Source: Dromiciops gliroides
Taxonomy: Eukaryota > Chordata > Mammalia > Microbiotheria > Microbiotheriidae
Assembly: GCF_019393635.1 (NCBI RefSeq)
Contig: NC_057864.1
Location: forward strand, 478,038,617-478,102,616
DNA: 64,000 nucleotides
Reading direction: 5' to 3'
Of this stretch, positions 11,730-21,800 are shown one piece after another (positions within the stretch are counted from its first letter, which is position 1; each line of letters opens with the position of its first letter). The notes beneath the pieces were generated by a model that was given only the letters and a program-made list of their open reading frames with translations, was not told the DNA's origin and made no database searches. The position numbers were made by a program, and so were the translations under genes.

Positions 11730-12106
11730 AGGGACTCCTAACTTGGGGTCTATCGAGAAATTGGGGGGTGGTCCTTGAACTTGGGTGGGAAAAAATTTCA
11801 TCACAACTTTTGCTGGCCTCTAAATTAAAGGCAACATTTGCTTCTGTTATGAACATAGGTGGGGCAGCTAGGTGGCGCTGTGGATAGAGCACTGGCCTTG
11901 GAGTCAGGAGTACCTGAGTTCAAATTCAGCTTCAGACACTTAACACTTACTAGCTGTGTGACCCTGGGCAAGTCACTTAACCCCAATTGCCTCACTTTAA
12001 AAAAAAAGAAAAGAAAAGAAAAATGAATGTAGGCAACAAAGAGTTATTCTGAGAAAGGGCCCCTGGGCTTCAGCAGACAATCAAAAGGTCCAGAACACAC
12101 AAAAAA
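11730..12106. repeat. Ancient interspersed repeat, interrupted by a SINE
   Basis: ccttgaacttgggtgggaaa, ggcctctaaattaaaggcaa, then after the SINE gtaggcaacaaagagttatt and gggcttcagcagacaatc. The same word order recurs at 24930, 42550 and 55820. I do not know the family name. Confidence 0.5.
11861..12024 (+). repeat. Marsupial CORE-SINE
   Basis: Full-length with A/G tail; likely target repeat atgaacatagg / atgaatgtagg. Nested in the ancient repeat. Confidence 0.9.
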
Positions 12107-12349
12107 GCTAGGAAGCACTTAGCAAGTGGAGAAAGGAGCCTTCAAGCTGGAGGATGCCCCAAGGTGGGGAAATACCAGCATGGACAGGGGAACAATGGGA
12201 GTCATCTCAGTCTTTTGCTTCACCCCAGGAATGTGTCCTTTCTCCAAATCAAACGGAGTGAGAGCCTCCTCAAACACAGGACAGACAAGTCTCAGATTGA
12301 TGACATGGGGAATAGAGCCTGTTGTCTGGAATCAGTGAGACCCAAGTTC
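12107..12349 (+). repeat. Local duplication, copy 1 (243 bp)
   Basis: Nearly identical to 14116-14358, 2,009 bp away in direct orientation; I count two differences. It ends inside a MIR-type SINE head whose remainder continues only in this copy, so the 3' breakpoint lies in that head. Confidence 0.9.
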
Positions 12350-12480
12350 AAATCTTCCCTCAGATATCTACTGTCTGTGTGACCCTGGGCAAGTCATTTT
12401 TCTATGCCTCAGTTTCCTCATCTGCAAAATTGGACTCTATTTCCTCTAAGGTCTCTTCCACCTCTAAAAGCTACAATCCC
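12310..12480 (+). repeat. MIR-type SINE
   Basis: agacccaagttcaaatcttc, tgtgaccctgggcaagtcat, ctcagtttcctcatctgcaa in sense order. Confidence 0.75.
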
Positions 12481-12669
12481 ATCATTCTTTAGCCCCAGGG
12501 ATCGCATGCAGGTCCCACATCTCCAGTCTTCCACTGCTCTCAGCTCTGATCAGCTGAGACTGGGTTTTCACCTGACCCAACTGGATATACAAAATCCCAG
12601 AGCTAGAAGAGACCTTGGAAATCCCTCCCCCCAGTCCAGAATCCTCTTGGTCATCCTTGACCAATGGTC

Positions 12670-12760
12670 AATAGCTCTTACAAGCAGAGACTGTGCCTTT
12701 CTCAGCACCTAGCTCAGTGCACTGAACACAGAAGGTCTTCAATGGTTGTTGACCAGAGGC
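12670..12760 (+). repeat. LINE2-like 3' end
   Basis: agagactgtgcctttctcag followed by a degenerate gaacacagaaggtcttcaat ending. Confidence 0.45.
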
Positions 12761-12823
12761 TAACAGTCTCTTTCCCTTCAACCTATTATAATAAATGACT
12801 CCCAGTTATATGTTGCTTTAAAG

Positions 12824-12826
<3 letters not shown>

Positions 12827-12856
<30 letters not shown>

Positions 12857-12975
12857 GCAGGGCAATGAGGGTTAAGTGACTTGCCCAGGGTCACACAGCT
12901 AGTAAGTATCCAGTGTCTGAGGTCCTCCTGAATCCAGGGCCTGTGCTTTATCCACTGCGCCACCTAGCTGCCCCC
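12827..12975 (-). repeat. Marsupial CORE-SINE with 15-bp TSD
   Basis: Perfect target repeat gttgctttaaagttt at 12812-12826 and 12976-12990. The copy has a small deletion (gtctgaggtcctcctg). Confidence 0.93.
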
Positions 12976-13079
12976 GTTGCTTTAAAGTTTGCGCAACACT
13001 TTTGCCACAACCAGGTAGGTTGTAGAGCCCTTTCCCGGGGTTTTCTAAGCAAATATACACCTTCCTGACCACCTGTCCC

Positions 13080-13372
13080 TTAGAGTCTATGTTCAGAGGC
13101 CAGGGATTTTTGCTTTTGGTATGAGCTTGGCACATAGTAAGCTCTTGATAAATGTTTATTCATTCATTCATTCACTCACTCAATTTATCCATTCACTCAT
13201 TCATTCATTCATTCACTCTTATTCATCTATTCACTGATTCATTCATTCACTCTCACTCACTCATTCCATTCATCCATTCACTGATTCATTCATTCACTCC
13301 ATTCATTCATTCCCTCATTCACACACTCATTCCATTCATCCATTCACTGATTCATTCATTCATTCACAGACA
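13080..13372 (+). repeat. LINE2-like terminus expanded into a degenerate (ATTC)n tract
   Basis: cttggcacatagtaagctct and gataaatgtttattcattca lead straight into about 210 bp of ATTCATTC/ATTCACTC units. The repeat appears to have grown from the LINE tail. Confidence 0.7.
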
Positions 13373-13434
13373 AGGAGGTTGAAGTCCAGAGCTGGTTAGT
13401 GAATCCCTGGTTTGTTTCAGGATTCAGCTTCCTG

Positions 13435-13625
13435 AAGGTGCAACCTTGTCCATGAAGCCTTTCTGGTCTCCGCCCCCCATCATAACCTTGTTTTAATTTC
13501 ATGTACATTATCTAAGTACTTATACATACTCATATTGTCTCTCTCTCCCCCATCCCCCTTGAGGTCTGGGGCTAGGCCCTTTTGTCTTCGGATGCCCACC
13601 ACAGTGCTGAATGCACTGATTGAGC
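13435..13625 (+). repeat. LINE2-like 3' fragment
   Basis: catgaagcctttctggtctc, ttttaatttcatgtacatta and ttgaggtctggggctaggcc keep L2 order. Confidence 0.5.
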
Positions 13626-13839
13626 TATCTCTTCAGCTGTGTTCTGTGTCTGCGGGTGCTCTCGGAGCTGGGGCTCAGCCTCATCTTTCTAGCTCCGTCT
13701 TCATCCTCTTTCAATCACCCCCCAGATGAGGTCCCGAGGAGATGTTATGATACCTCATTCATAGTCCCCTAATTATCTGCTCAAGAACAATCATTAGGTC
13801 CACAGAGCACCAAGGACACAGGAACCCCAGAGGTCAGGG

Positions 13840-14060
13840 AGCCCATCCCCAGCCTCTTCATGTTATAAGTAAGGAAGCCAAGCCCCAGATGGGTCGAGTA
13901 ACTTGCTCAGGGTCACATCTGATGTGGATCTGGGGTCAGAGCTCAAGTCTTTGGGCACCTTATGCTTCCTCTGAATTCCCCAGAGCCCCTTACATAGGGG
14001 CTGGACAGGAAGGACCATTCAGTCCATATTTGTTGACTGAATAACTGATCAACACCCCTC
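13840..14060 (-). repeat. MIR-type fragment
   Basis: aagtaaggaagccaagcccc, aacttgctcagggtcacatc and agctcaagtctttgggca, then gtccatatttgttgactgaa. Confidence 0.5.
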
Positions 14061-14115
14061 AACCAGGTCACTTCACCCTGGCTATTTGTATGTGTTCAGT
14101 GAAGGGAGTGATAGG

Positions 14116-14358
14116 GCTAGGAAGCACTTAGCAAGTGGAGAAAGGAGACTTCAAGCTGGAGGATGCCCCAAGGTAGGGAAATACCAGCATGGACAGGGGA
14201 ACAATGGGAGTCATCTCAGTCTTTTGCTTCACCCCAGGAATGTGTCCTTTCTCCAAATCAAACGGAGTGAGAGCCTCCTCAAACACAGGACAGACAAGTC
14301 TCAGATTGATGACATGGGGAATAGAGCCTGTTGTCTGGAATCAGTGAGACCCAAGTTC
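14116..14358 (+). repeat. Local duplication, copy 2 (243 bp)
   Basis: Partner of 12107-12349 at about 99% identity. It stops abruptly at cccaagttc; the following bases are unrelated. Confidence 0.9.
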
Positions 14359-14524
14359 CCATTGCATCTAGGCTAAAGTTGGCCGGGGATTCCTTGGATT
14401 TGGGAACTCTAGGAGCCCAAACACCATAAGGGGCAGCATTAGAAAGTATCCCCCTAAGGCCAACAGGGGAGAGGAGAAGATCTAGGAGGCGGAGCTGGAG
14501 GGGACCCCTGAGGTTATTCCCTCC

Positions 14525-14645
14525 CACCCTCTCATTTTACAGGAAGGAGGCCACAAAGATGATTAAGTGACTTGCCCAAAGTCACACAGCTACTAAATGA
14601 CAGAGCCAGGATTTGAACTCGGGTCTTTTGTCTCCACATTTCAAA
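14525..14645 (-). repeat. MIR-type fragment
   Basis: gattaagtgacttgcccaaa, tcacacagctactaaatgac, aggatttgaactcgggtctt. Confidence 0.75.
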
Positions 14646-14654
14646 GATCCTTGG

Positions 14655-14830
14655 TTTAAAGATGGATGTGGGAATCAGAAAAACCTGGGTTTGAATCCTG
14701 CCTCAGTCTCGCTCACCATCTAGCCCTGGGCAAGTCACTCAGGTACTCTGTGCCTCAGATTCCTCATGGGAGAAAAGAAGGGAGGGGGCCCTGGGGCCTC
14801 TGAGGTCCCACTCAGCTCCACGTCTGTGTC
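14655..14830 (+). repeat. MIR-type fragment
   Basis: aacctgggtttgaatcctgc, ctgggcaagtcactcaggta, cctcagattcctcatgggag. Confidence 0.65.
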
Positions 14831-15114
14831 TGTTACCGCTTATATTTCGTGGGTTTTTCTTGTCTCCTTTAACCAAACTGCAGGCTCCCAGAGGGCAGGC
14901 CCTACAAACCTCCAGCTCCACGTGTGATGCTGGCCCCATGCCCAGGAAGCAGGGGCGGCTGAGGAGCCTCAGAGCCTACTGGCTGCTAAGGCTCCCCATG
15001 GCTCAGGCTGCTGGGGCTGGAGCAGCAGGAATCTGGAGGAGACCCGGGGTGAGGGGGAAGGAGAATGGTAGAGAAGACAGGCGAGCAAAGGAGGAGGCCC
15101 AGAGCCCGGGGGTG

Positions 15115-15501
15115 CTGCAGTCCCTAAAACAGGCTCTTTAATCACATCCATATCTTCACTGAAGAGCTTCTGATAGAGCACTCAATCTCACAACCCATGG
15201 GCCGCTCCATGGGGGAGGAGGAGGGAAAGGGCAGGGAGGGGGGCTGGGAAAGGGCAATCGGACCCTGGCCACGGGGCAGCGGCCCATCCCCCTCCCCCCA
15301 GAATGGGTCAGTGGGCATGTTTCCAGAGCAGTAACCAAGGGAGGTGTGACCAAGGCAGAGGGAAACATGGGAGAGGGAAGGAAAAGAATGAGAGGCTGTG
15401 GCCAGCTGGGGAAGGCCGGCGGACTCAGAGGGACTCCTTCAGAACCCCGCGGGTGTCCTCGCCCAGCAGCCCCAGGGGGCTCTGCTCCGGGCCCAGCAGC
15501 C
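15115..15501 (-). other. SH2B2: SH2B2 3' UTR, approximate end
   Basis: Sequence between the TAG stop and the first polyadenylation hexamer on the minus strand. No repeat interrupts it and it reads as unique GC-rich sequence. The end is set about 20 nt past the hexamer and is inferred. Confidence 0.55.
15137..15142 (-). terminator. Candidate polyadenylation signal ATTAAA
   Basis: ATTAAA on the minus strand about 360 nt after the stop, the first common hexamer variant found in reading downstream. Cleavage would fall about 15-25 nt further on. Confidence 0.55.
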
Positions 15502-15836
15502 CTAGTAGAAAGAGTACTGATTCTCCACTGCGCGGGTCCTGTTGCGGGCGCCCTCGCTGTCGTGGTAGTCCTCGCTCCCGGGGCCGGGCGGCTCAAGGAG
15601 GCGCTCCGCGCTGTTGCTGCGGCTTCGGGCGCTCAGCGTGCCCTCGGTGCGGTGGTACTGCGGGTGAGGGACGGTGCCCGAGGACGAGGAGGCTGAGGAA
15701 GAGGAGGCGCCCCCGCCCTCGGAGGGAGAAGCCGGCTGGAAGGGCCCGGGGGCGAAGCTGGAGAAGTAATGCTGGCTGGGGGGCTCGCTCCAGCAGCTGG
15801 GAGGTGGGGGCACCGAGCCGGGAGCCGGGCCAGGGT
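15502..15836 (-). CDS. SH2B2: SH2B2 exon 8 (residues 557-667 and stop)
   Basis: Last coding exon, 335 nt, after acceptor gctctggcag. It codes a Pro-rich lead, then the conserved blocks [41 protein letters not shown] and the end [10 protein letters not shown]. Tyr 664 in NQYSF corresponds to the APS tyrosine phosphorylated by the insulin receptor and bound by the Cbl TKB domain (family knowledge). The stop is TAG at 15504-15502. The exon is very GC-rich, which opens long spurious frames on both strands. Confidence 0.96.
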
Positions 15837-18800
15837 CTGCCAGAGCAAACACAGAGCCTGTCAGCGGGCACGGGGCGGCCCAGGCTGCAAGCACCGCCCC
15901 AGGCCTCATCACCCCTCCCTCCACCTTGAGCTCTGCCCGCCCTACACCAGCCACCATTCGGGCACCGCGGCCACTCTCTGTTTGCTGGGGGTCCCGGCTA
16001 CATCCCCTCCCACATCAATTGGCTCAAGCAGCTCCCTTTGCCTGAAACATCCCCCCACCCCCCCATCTCTGCTCATCTGTCCTTCAAGGCCCCTTCTTCA
16101 ACCATCCCAGGCATCTGAGCTCCTAGGCATCAGTTAAGAGCCTACTGTTTCACAGGCACTGGGCAGACAAACCCAAGAGCCAAATTCTCCTTGTCCTTAT
16201 GGGGCACCAGGCGCTGGGGGAACTGGGAAAGGAGGCAGCCCTTGAGATGTGCCTGGAGGGGGCAGTTAGGTGGTGCAGTGGATAAAGCGCCAGCCCTGAA
16301 TTCAGGAGAGCCTGAGTTCAGATCTGACCTCAGACACTTGAAAATTTTAGCTGTGTGACCCTGGGCAAGTCACAACCCTCATTGCCCCGCAAAAAAAAAA
16401 AAAAAAAAAAAAAAAAAGATGTGCCTAGAAGCAGCCAGGGGTCAGTTGCACTCCCTGGACTGGGAGTTTGAGTACCACCTCAGCACCCTTCTACCTGTGT
16501 GACCAAATAACCTCTCTATGCCTCAGTTTTCTCATTTGTAAAATGGCCTCTGCATTGCTTTATATCTATCTCTAAATCTATGGTCTGATGTTGGTATATG
16601 TATTTCTGTGGTTGAGTTTGCCTCCTCAGCTAAGCTCCCACAAGGGCAGGGTCTTTAAATCCCCAGCATGGTGCCCAGTCCAAGTGGAGGCACTCAGGTG
16701 ACATTTACTGCTGCTCACTGTCCCCCTCCTCGCTCAAAGGTGGATCATCAGGAGAAACATTCACGGTAATCTCTGATTCACAGGGTACAAAGCGCTTTCC
16801 TCCCAACAACCCCATGAGGTAACAAGAAAATGTTCATTTCCATTTTCCAGATGAGGAAAGGCTGGTTCAGAGTTAAATGACTTACCCAAGGCCACACAGT
16901 GAATTAATGGGAAGCCTCTGGACTGGAAGCCAGAGGTCTTCCAAGCCCAGTGCTCACGACTGCAAGATGCTGCCTGGGCCTCCCCTACCTGCTTCAGTCT
17001 GAGACACCTGGGAACCCCCTGGGATGGAAGGGGGGGGCTGGATAGTCCTTAATGCCAAGGCAGCCCAGCCTCTCCCACATGCAGATCTCTTAGCCTTGGG
17101 TATGGCCAGGGTGAGTTTCTCCTAAGTTAGGTAGCCCCATTTCTCTCCATGGGTTTCTCCCAAAGAACCTTGCTTGTCTTGGGCCATAGACTGAAGCCTG
17201 TTAGAGGCCAGGAAGGGCAGTTGTTGGATGGTGGGGAAACCCAGGGCATGAAACGCAGCCCAGGCTGACAGCAGCTCAGAGGCCGTCTGGTCCATCTGTG
17301 TCTGAAGGAGAATTCCCTCTTACCCTTTCTCCCAAATAGTCGTCTGGCCTTAGCTCAAAGACTTCCAGAGGGGAGGAGTCCATTAGCCAGAGGAGAGCTG
17401 GGCCTGTGACTCAACCAGCAAAGGGAACTCCCAGGCAAGGAAACTCCTTCCCCTAATGCAGGCCAGCACCTCCTTGGAAACTTAGGGGTTAGAGAGGTGC
17501 TCAGTGGGCTGAAAAGTGAAGTGACATATCCAGGGATGTGTCGTAGACAGCAGGACACCTGGCTCTGAGACCAGCTCTCTATCCACTAGGACAGGCCACC
17601 TCTAATAATGCAAAGTTCAATATGGAAACAAAACTAACTTCACAATCCCCAAATAGGGGAACCACAGGGAGATAATGAATTGTCTAAAAAAGATCTGGGG
17701 GTCTTAGTGGACCCTAAGCTCATTAGGAATTAGTGTTCTTAAGGCTGCAAAGAATTCAGATTAAGGGAGGTGAGAATGCCTCTGTCCTCTGCCCTGGCCA
17801 GGCAACATCACATCTGTAATAGATAGCGTTCAGTTCTGGGCTCTACATTTTAGGAAGTACATGGCGTCCCCAAAGTCCTGAAGCTTAAAATTGCCCTAAG
17901 AGTGGATTAATTAGCTGGTAGCACCTAGAGAGGAGTGACAAAGACAGTGAAGGGTCCTGAGTTTGTGCCCTGGGAAGTTTGGTTGCTAGAAATTAGGAAG
18001 GCTTGGGGAGACAGAAGAGCCCTCTACAAGTATCTGAAGTCAGGGTCAAAGAATGAGACTTCCAGGACAGCTAGGGGCTGGAAAGAATGGAGGCCCCCTC
18101 CCCCACCCTATCCCAGAACCCATCGGGCAGGGCGGATGCTTGCAACTGCCCAGAGAAAATATACAGGCTTCCCATAGACAATGCTAACCCCACCCCATCC
18201 CATACACACATGTGCTCCCCCGGTTCCTGCCCCCCACCCCCAGCCTCACCCAGGAAGGGCCCTTCCTGATAGGCTACTGTCTGCCTGCTGCCTCAGGAAA
18301 GAGGCTGGGCCCTTACCACAGCCCAGGCCACAGGGAGAGAGGCTCTGGACCACCCAAGGCAAGGGGGGCGGAGGGAGGTTCCTCTTACCAGGCAAGGGGG
18401 CCTGGGCCAGCACGTAGCTGCGAAGGGTGATGTCAGCAGCTCCCCCAGACTCCAAGGGGATAGGGTGGGTGTGGAAGTGCCTTAGCATGTCAAAGATGGA
18501 CTGGAACCAGAGATGTTGGACGTGGCACTGACCGTTCTCATTCAGGGACAGGCGCAGGTGCTGTGAGAGAAGACCAGGGTCAGTAAGAAGGCAGGGGCAG
18601 GAATGGAGGGAGGGAGGGAAGGAAGAAAGGCAGGCAGGAAGAAAGGAAGGAAGGAGGGAAGGGAGGGAGGGAGAGAGGGAGGGAGGGATAAAGAAAGACA
18701 GAGACAGAGGAGAGGAGGGAGGAAGAAAAGAAGGAAGGAAGGAAGGAAGGAAGGAAGGAAGGAAGGAAGGAAGGAAGGAAGGAAGGAAGGAAGGAAGGAA

Positions 18801-21800
18801 GGAAGGAAGGAAGGAAGGAAGGAAGGAGGGAAGGAAGGAGGGAAGGAAAGGAGGGAGGGAAGGAGGGAAGGAAAGGAGGGAGGGAGGGAGGGAGGAAGGA
18901 AGGAGGGAAGGAAGGAAGGAGGCAGGCAGGCAGTGTGATCTACTGGCAAGAGCCCTGGCTCAGGAGTCAAGAGGTTCTGGGTTCAAATCCTGATTCTGGC
19001 TGCCTACCTGTTTTACCTTGGGCAAAACCCTGGGTGTGGGTTGCCTCATCTGTAAAATGGGCAGAGGTGGGGTTAGACTAGATGGCCTCTGAGTCCCTTC
19101 AGCTCTAGACACTCTGACCCTAAAGCAAGCTAGGAAGAGGATCAGTCTCAATTGAAGACTGAGGTCTCTGATCTCCTCTCCCCCTCTCCTCAATCTATGT
19201 GACTGCACACTACTGCCCTGCACTGAGTTGGAAGGGGAAGCTGGAACACTTGTCCTGAGAGAGTCCCCAGTGAGCCCAGCATCACAGTGTCCTTGAAGAC
19301 TAGAAAATAAAAGTGTATGAGCATAAATGACACAACACTCGGCAAAGAAGCAAATGAAAGCTGGTTCACAAGATTGCGTAAGGGGACAGCAGGGCACGGG
19401 GACGGCAGGGCACAGAGCCAGGGATCAGTTACATCAAGACCTTCAGGAGGCCTGACCTCCCCTCAGGGTCTCAGTTTCCCTCCCTGTAAAATGAGGGGGT
19501 TGGACCAGGAGCCTCCTTTGGGCTCCTCCAGCTCCTTGTCTGTGATCCTTTGGTCCAATAACAGTCATGAGGTCCAAGAAAGTTTTCTGGGGAAAGTGAG
19601 TCTTGAGCAAGTCAGTCTGGAGTGAAGGTGAGTGAGGGAAAGGGAAACAGGCAGCTATGGATCAATGAGGAGGGAGAGTGAGTGGCAGCCCACACCTGGG
19701 CTGGTTTCTGTCCTGCACAAAGGTCAGCTTGGTTGGAATGTTTGACAAGCAAGGGGAAGGCTTCTGGCCTGACTCTGTGGGCTCCCCAGCTGGGTACACC
19801 ATGCCATCCCCACGGGCTGCTCAGAATGATGGGTTTTTTCATTTTTGCAATTTTAACTTCCTCTTGTCTCCTCTGGGTGGGGGCTGAAGGATGGTCAGCT
19901 GGGCCTTGGCTCAATCCCAGCTTGGACAATGGGACCCTGAATACTGTCTGATGCCTCTCTGAGATCTTTTTGGGGGTCCCACTGGCACTAATCCTCCTAG
20001 AGTTAAGGACCCCTCCTACCCTGGACCGCTTTCCCCCCAAGCCCTTGGCTCTACCTTAGACCCCACCCCTGCCCAAGCCCAGAGAAAAACAAATTACCCC
20101 ACTTCTGCCTGGGAATTCATTAATCGCCTGGTTATCAGAGAAGTTGGCTTTTAAGTTGGCTGGCTAGGGTGCGCTGGATTCCAAGAGAAAAGCCCCTGAG
20201 GGGGAAGGCATTAACTCAGAGATGATCTTTAAGATATGCAAACGTCTCCAAAGCTGCCAAGAGGCTGGTGCAGCTGCACAGTCGTGGGAGGAGATGCCCA
20301 CAGAGGGTGCCCCAGCCGTGTGGAACAGGACTCCTCTCCAAGGAGAGGACGGGAGCATCCCAAGGGCAGAGGGCCAGATTGCGGCCAGCAGGGAGGGTGG
20401 TGGACACAGCATCCACCCGCTCCTTCCCAATCTGACGGGAGGCTTCAGGGCTACCATCTGTGCTTACCCAGAGACATGCCTGTGTCCTTGTTTCAGCCAA
20501 CTAGGCCGAGCCGGCTTCTCAGGGGCCCTTCCTAGTGCAGATCAATGGTTCTGTGAGTGCTCAATTAGCCCTGGTGATGAGGGGCTGAGGGTGGGGAGCA
20601 CTAGCACTGAGAAGACAGTGCTTAAGCAGGCTTAAGACAGGAATGGTGGTGGACTTCATTTACTGTCTGAGGCCCAGAGAGGAGAAGGGCAGAGGGGCTC
20701 GGCATCGGCAAGCCAACCACTAAATGACTGATTATGTGGCCACAGTGATCCAGGAGACATTTTGTAAAAATACACATTGGAGCTCTTTGGATTTATCACT
20801 CGGAGGGACCACAGGGAGCCATCTAGTCCAACCCCCCACTTTACAGATGAAGAAACTGAGGTACAGGGAGGGGAAGTGACTTGCTCAGCATTACCCAGAT
20901 CATAGCAGAGCCAAAATTTCAGCCCAAGGCCATGGACTTCAAATCCACTATACACACACCCTACATGGTTCCTTTCTGCTCTCGCAGTGATGGTGACAGA
21001 AATGGGACAGAGGATGGGAAGAATCAAAGGGTTTTTGTTTTGTTTTTTAATATCTAAAATATTAATTTAATTCTCCGGATTCTAAGTGTGAAACCCTTGG
21101 CCAACAAGAACAACAGCTCAAATTTATATTGCACCTACTATGTGCCAGACACAGTGGTAAGTACTTTATGCCATAGTATCTCATCTGATCCCCACAATAA
21201 TCAAGTTAATACCCTCTGAAGAAACTGATGCACATCCAGACTGACATTCCCACTAAGAAGGAAAGCAAAAACCCATCACATTTCTGCTAAATGAAAGGAT
21301 AAACTCAGCTTCTCCAAAAGGAAGTGAGAAAAGGAGCTGGCCAAGTTAACTTCCTCGTGAGGGTCAGGGCAACAGACTCAAGGAGTCGTGGAATTCTTGG
21401 TCACCTCACTCTAGAGTGTTCATGGTGAGCACAGTGTGGTGCAGTAGAAGGGGCTCAGAGCTTTGGGATCAGAGAACAGTAACAACAACAGCAGTAACGA
21501 TAGCAATGACAATGACAACTACTACAATGATAATACCAGCAGCAGCAGCAGCAGCACCACCACCACCACCAATGGGAACAACACGGGCAGCAGTCACAAC
21601 AACAGCAACAGTAATAGCACCTCTACCACCATCACCACCAGTGATGACAACAGCAGCAGCAGCACCAGTAATAATAACAACAATGATGCGCTAGCATTTA
21701 CGTAACACTTCAAAGGTTCCATAGCTCTTTATACATTTTCTCATTGGATCCTCACCACCTGCCCTGGAAGGAAAGTGCTATTCTTTCCATTTTACAGATG

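Noticed and set aside
15303..15929. 208-codon plus-strand frame over the end of SH2B2
   Set aside because: It is antisense to exon 8, Arg/Pro/Gly-rich from high GC, and shows no family features.
18542..18970. Long Pro/Ser/Phe and Lys/Gly/Glu frames at 18.5-19.0 kb
   Set aside because: Products of the GGAA/TTCC microsatellite.
21416..21705. Poly-Asn/Ser or Thr/Ala frames
   Set aside because: Generated by the trinucleotide tract; intronic and antisense to SH2B2.
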